The notes below the pieces were generated by a model, which was not told the origin of the DNA, ran no database searches, and saw nothing but the letters and a program-made list of their open reading frames with translations. Below, piece by piece: positions 24,487 to 27,281 of a DNA stretch of 27,281 nucleotides (position 1 is the first letter of the stretch; every line of letters begins with the position of its first letter). The position numbers and the translations under genes are program-made. The DNA comes from a virus, in IMG/VR virus record IMGVR_UViG_3300021370_000045, positions 1 through 27,281 of that record; one strand, 5' to 3'.

Positions 24487-25587
24487 TTAGGCGGTTGTGT
24501 ACGTCAAATATGACGCGATTGATAAACTGTTGGAGTCAAGCCTCCAGTCTAGGCTCATTGTCATTATAGGGCCTACCGACACTCTTGACGTTCCTTTTAC
24601 AGGCCCTCTAAAACTTATTCCTAGGCCGCTAACGGACGATCTAAAGTTCGCGGCAAATAAATTACTTACATAGCCACTAACATTACCTGCCGCGGCCTCT
24701 GAATTTATAATTTTTTGATCCCAAGCATTAGGACCGACCGCGTTAATATTGGTGTTTGCGTCTTCGTGCCCTGTGAACACGCTGGCCTCTTCATTGCTAA
24801 TAAATATGGTGGCGCTTCCGGATACATTTCTTTTTGTTACGTAAAATGTTTCTGGATACTGTAAGTTATACGCTTGCATGCCTTCCAAGGCTGCAGCCGT
24901 ACCCTGGATTGTAGTATAAGGAAGCCAGGAAACCGTATTCTGTAGCTCTAAAGAAGAGCTCTGTAATAGGCCTTCATGTTTTTCATAGCCGGTAATCCCT
25001 ACTGAGGCGGATTCTAACGGTAAAAATGTACGAGTACCGGAGCGAGCTACAATATCTGTAGTACCGAACGTAGGAATTCCTGACGTATCTGTGCTAAATA
25101 AAGTACTAATGTTACCGTTAGGGTCTAGTATGCTTTGCGTTTGCAACGAATTTTGCCACGTATAGAGCCGAGACCCTTGCCCCTCCAAGGCAATGGATAT
25201 GGGTACATTTTTATTTGCGGAAGTACTAAGAGAGGTGAATACGCACTTCTTTATTACATATGCTTTTGTATCTACTATAAAGAATAAATTAAAAGTATCT
25301 AGAGTATTGTTACTATTTAAACTTACAGCAAGGTTCCAAATAGGAACAAAATCGGGTTCTTTTAGTAAAGGAAGAGTAAACGAAAAATTAGCTACACTTG
25401 CTTTTGTTATCTGCCCCTTGTCTACGTATTTTTCAGGCTCATGAATAGATCTTTCTGAGTAAGTTTTCTCTGTAAAAGATTGAGAGAAGCTTACCCCTTC
25501 AGGGGTTATATCTAATTTATACGTGGCAGTACCCCCAGTAGGCTGGAGGTATACTTTGGCATTCTCTAAAAACTGGAAAAGATCCAT
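24487..25587 (-). CDS. Major tail tube protein, two tandem domains, 366 aa
   Basis: Forms the tube of the tail. It is beta-rich, with no cysteine-rich or membrane segments. Residues about 8-150 form a first tube-like domain (QITKASVANFSFTLPLLKEP and ALEGQGSRLYTW). Residues about 185-366 form a second (VSGSATIFISNEEA, then ISFRGPVKGTSRVSVGPIM and MSLDWRLDS). A two-domain subunit would assemble as trimeric rings, as known for T5 pb6, while the one-domain lambda gpV forms hexamers. The placement just ahead of the G/T chaperones and the tape measure supports it. A GAGG site lies five bases before the ATG, and the gene has its own promoter. The fold is inferred from pattern and position. Confidence 0.7.
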   Translation of the reverse strand: MDLFQFLENAKVYLQPTGGTATYKLDITPEGVSFSQSFTEKTYSERSIHEPEKYVDKGQITKASVANFSFTLPLLKEPDFVPIWNLAVSLNSNNTLDTFNLFFIVDTKAYVIKKCVFTSLSTSANKNVPISIALEGQGSRLYTWQNSLQTQSILDPNGNISTLFSTDTSGIPTFGTTDIVARSGTRTFLPLESASVGITGYEKHEGLLQSSSLELQNTVSWLPYTTIQGTAAALEGMQAYNLQYPETFYVTKRNVSGSATIFISNEEASVFTGHEDANTNINAVGPNAWDQKIINSEAAAGNVSGYVSNLFAANFRSSVSGLGISFRGPVKGTSRVSVGPIMTMSLDWRLDSNSLSIASYLTYTTA

Positions 25588-25602
25588 AGTAGCCTCTAGC
25601 TC

Positions 25603-25615
25603 AGGGTAGTACCCT
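25603..25615. promoter_or_regulatory. Odd palindrome in the tail tube leader
   Basis: AGGGTA-G-TACCCT is a perfect 6+1+6 palindrome. It is transcribed in the leader of the tail tube gene, about 13-25 bases after the predicted start site. Its centre (TAGTA) is the same as that of the palindrome at 25629-25641, 26 bases away. Confidence 0.4.
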
Positions 25616-25628
25616 TTAAATTATATAA

Positions 25629-25641
25629 CCTATAGTATAGG
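25629..25641. promoter_or_regulatory. Odd palindrome overlapping the tail promoter -10 box
   Basis: CCTATA-G-TATAGG is a perfect 6+1+6 palindrome that contains the whole -10 box (25634-25639, read on the minus strand). This position would let a bound dimer block the promoter. The symmetry may also arise by chance from an A+T-rich -10 region. Confidence 0.4.
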
Positions 25642-25662
25642 ATAAACAAGCTATGAAGTCAA
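25634..25662 (-). promoter_or_regulatory. Sigma-70-type promoter for the tail genes
   Basis: Read on the minus strand, the -35 box is TTGACT (25662-25657) and the -10 box is TATACT (25639-25634), separated by 17 bases. Each has a single mismatch to consensus. It lies in the 92-base gap between the FG-GAP protein and the tail tube gene and would start transcription near 25627, giving a leader of about 40 bases. Confidence 0.75.
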
Positions 25663-25679
25663 GAACTTTTTTTGGCCTT

Positions 25680-27281
25680 CTATACTATGGAGCTGGACTT
25701 ATACCCGACTTTTAGTACATCCGATATTTCGGAATCCTCAGAAGAGGTAGACTCTCCAGAGAACGATATACTAAAAGAAGTGATATCAGAGACCTGTACA
25801 TCAGGGTTAGATATAGTTGTCTTAGGCATATTAAATTCCAGTCTATTAGAGTACGCTTTTGTGCCCCCAATAGAGATTCGTACAGAAGTGCCTAATACCT
25901 CAGAACTTAAAAGCTTACGCACCATTTCTTTAGAGGAGAGCTCTGAATCTTTACCTATTAAATACCCTGAGGCCTCCCCGCTTATAGAAAGAGTACTATT
26001 TGTAAACCCTAGGGGCTTATCGATTTCTCCAAGAAGCGGGTACGATATAGGGCTAGCACCATTGGATATGTTGATAGATAAATTTGTTATAGGAAAGTCC
26101 GGTAAAGACTTATAAGCATAAAAAACTCCTGAGTCTTGGTCATTTCCTAAGTCCGAATAGCTTGCTCCGAGGAGCAGGTGGGAGTTAGATAAACCTACCG
26201 AGTGCCCAAAGTACGTTCTGTACCTAGGTAGAATGTACGTGAACGTACTCGGATCCGTAGTATAAAACTGAGATAAAACTACTTCCTTTGGAGGAAGAAT
26301 AATAGACACTTCACTCCAAGAGTATCCTCCGTCTGTAGACTTTGTAGTAAACGCGCCCCCCGCAGACTGAATACCTAAAATAAAAGTTAAGCTCAGGTCA
26401 TTACTACTACTAATGCCAGTATTTGCAGGGACTCGTACCTCGGGGAGCCTAGGGCTGGTTGGTATTAGATGGAACCACATTCTAAAGGAGTCCCCATCTT
26501 TATACCCCTCTCCTGGATTAACAATTACTACGTCCGATATATTATTCCCTGTAAAAGTAATATCAAACGTAGCTCCGCTTCCGTTTGTCCCATCATAAAT
26601 TTCATTGGCTATAAAGCCTAGCTCTGCTTCGTTGTAGTGACTCACCCGATAGGTCCCATCGTTTATAGTTCCTAGGGGAGAAGTGCTGTCCGAAAGAGTG
26701 TTTTCTAATAAAGTAGTATTTGTTATTCCTCCTACACTATTTACAAAAGTCATTCCAAAGTATGAAGGGAGAACATTGAGATTATTAGCAGAGGCTACCA
26801 AAGTTACTGTATTTCCATCTTCGGAAATATCCGTTTTAATAGTATTTAATCCAAAGTAGAGAACTTGTCCTGGGTCCGCATTAACAGGACTTATTTTAGA
26901 AATATACGAGTACAATCCTTGAGCATCCTTTTTCAGTACAAGTATGCCCCCTGCATTCAAATTCCAGTATACCCTGTCCCCTATATCCCCTTCGGCAGCA
27001 TATGCTCCTATAAACAGCAGCTCTTCGTTGGGACTCTCAACAGCCGCCCCAAACCCGTCTATCCACCATAGAGGCGACCCTGGTATGTCTGCAACTGGGG
27101 TAGCGGTTGAGTTAAGGTCGGTGCCCAGAAGTTCTTGAGAAAACGTTCCCTTGCCTTCTGAGTCTAAGGTAAACAAAGTAACGGAATCGATTCGGTCTGA
27201 CCCCGCTATAACATGGGTGTCAGTACAGACTAAAGAACCTCTAGAGCAGTGCTCTGCTTTTGCAACTGGATAATCCCAATA
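25680..27281 (-). CDS. Large virion protein with FG-GAP/beta-propeller repeats (C-terminal part, 5' end outside window)
   Basis: The frame is open to the window edge, so at least 533 residues of a longer protein are present. An internal TTG at 27176 is not the real start. FG-GAP-type blades are visible: GFGAAVESPNEELLFIGAY followed by GGILVLKKD (about 27060-26930), and YFGHSVGLSNSHLLLGASY followed by GVFYAYK (about 26215-26110), with a further blade at the window edge (GSLVCTDTHVIAGSD). Propellers of this type bind sugars or proteins, so an adhesin, side-fibre or tail-surface role is likely. The last 130 or so residues form a separate beta-rich domain (LGFTNSTLSISGEASGYL, then LEFNMPKTTI and SFSISFSGES) that looks like an Ig or tail-tube-type fold and may anchor it to the virion. 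The gene ends 18 bases before the -35 box of the tail promoter. Confidence 0.7.
   Translation of the reverse strand, partial: YWDYPVAKAEHCSRGSLVCTDTHVIAGSDRIDSVTLFTLDSEGKGTFSQELLGTDLNSTATPVADIPGSPLWWIDGFGAAVESPNEELLFIGAYAAEGDIGDRVYWNLNAGGILVLKKDAQGLYSYISKISPVNADPGQVLYFGLNTIKTDISEDGNTVTLVASANNLNVLPSYFGMTFVNSVGGITNTTLLENTLSDSTSPLGTINDGTYRVSHYNEAELGFIANEIYDGTNGSGATFDITFTGNNISDVVIVNPGEGYKDGDSFRMWFHLIPTSPRLPEVRVPANTGISSSNDLSLTFILGIQSAGGAFTTKSTDGGYSWSEVSIILPPKEVVLSQFYTTDPSTFTYILPRYRTYFGHSVGLSNSHLLLGASYSDLGNDQDSGVFYAYKSLPDFPITNLSINISNGASPISYPLLGEIDKPLGFTNSTLSISGEASGYLIGKDSELSSKEMVRKLLSSEVLGTSVRISIGGTKAYSNRLEFNMPKTTISNPDVQVSDITSFSISFSGESTSSEDSEISDVLKVGYKSSSIV

Noticed and set aside
25672-26115. Plus-strand open frame of 147 codons
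   Set aside because: It lies wholly opposite the FG-GAP protein gene, has no recognisable domain and no ribosome site, and the minus-strand frame continues with clear blade motifs to the window edge.
1-27281. tRNA genes, CRISPR arrays, insertion sequences, integrase or attachment sites
   Set aside because: Gaps between genes are almost all under 100 bases. I saw no cloverleaf candidates, spaced repeats, transposase or integrase motifs.

Overview
The window is 27.3 kb of a tailed double-stranded DNA bacteriophage (Caudoviricetes). The evidence is tightly packed genes with overlaps of one to a few bases, a set of phage replication, recombination and nucleotide-metabolism genes, and a tail module in the lambda-type order. 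I see no contractile sheath or baseplate genes, so a long non-contractile tail (siphovirus) is the best reading. The base composition is A+T-leaning. The gene set (ThyX, class I NrdAB, SbcCD-type nuclease, Hjc-like resolvase, flap nuclease) resembles lytic marine phages. The host cannot be named from this sequence. There is no integrase, repressor, tRNA, insertion sequence or CRISPR array in view, and no gene-free stretch longer than 300 bases.

Left part, plus strand (1 to about 9640). In order: the C-terminal end of thyX (cut by the window edge), an SF2 UvsW/D10-like helicase, a 132-codon gene of unknown function, an OB-fold single-stranded-DNA-binding protein with an acidic tail, SbcD- and SbcC-type nuclease/ATPase subunits, an Hjc-like resolvase, a FEN-type 5' nuclease, NrdA, NrdB and a small unknown protein. 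The genes touch or overlap, so they probably form one transcription unit. A perfect consensus sigma-70 promoter sits inside it at 1540-1568, just before the 132-codon gene and the SSB gene. Together these genes supply dTTP and the other dNTPs (ThyX, NrdAB) and process recombination and replication intermediates (helicase, SSB, SbcCD, resolvase, flap nuclease).

The two halves are convergent and meet at a symmetrical A-run/hairpin/T-run terminator (9641-9668), which should stop transcription from both sides.

Right part, minus strand (27281 down to 9680). In transcription order: the end of a large FG-GAP/beta-propeller virion protein (cut by the window edge), a promoter flanked by two odd palindromes, a two-domain tail tube protein, a tail assembly chaperone pair (G and T type) whose second frame has no usable start and is probably reached by ribosomal frameshifting, a 1306-residue tape measure protein, a 232-residue distal tail protein, and a 3131-residue central tail hub. 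The hub has lambda gpJ-like segments at its beginning and end, but they are split by two insertions (about 1,700 and 490 residues) that carry propeller-like and jelly-roll-like sequence. The NlpC/P60-type genes (lambda K and I) normally found before J are absent.

The most unusual points are the giant hub with its adhesive parts inserted internally, the +1/-2 frame relation of the chaperone pair, the promoter that collides with a start codon, and two strong RNA hairpins at the start of the sbcD-like gene. No wholly new multigene defence or counter-defence system is visible.
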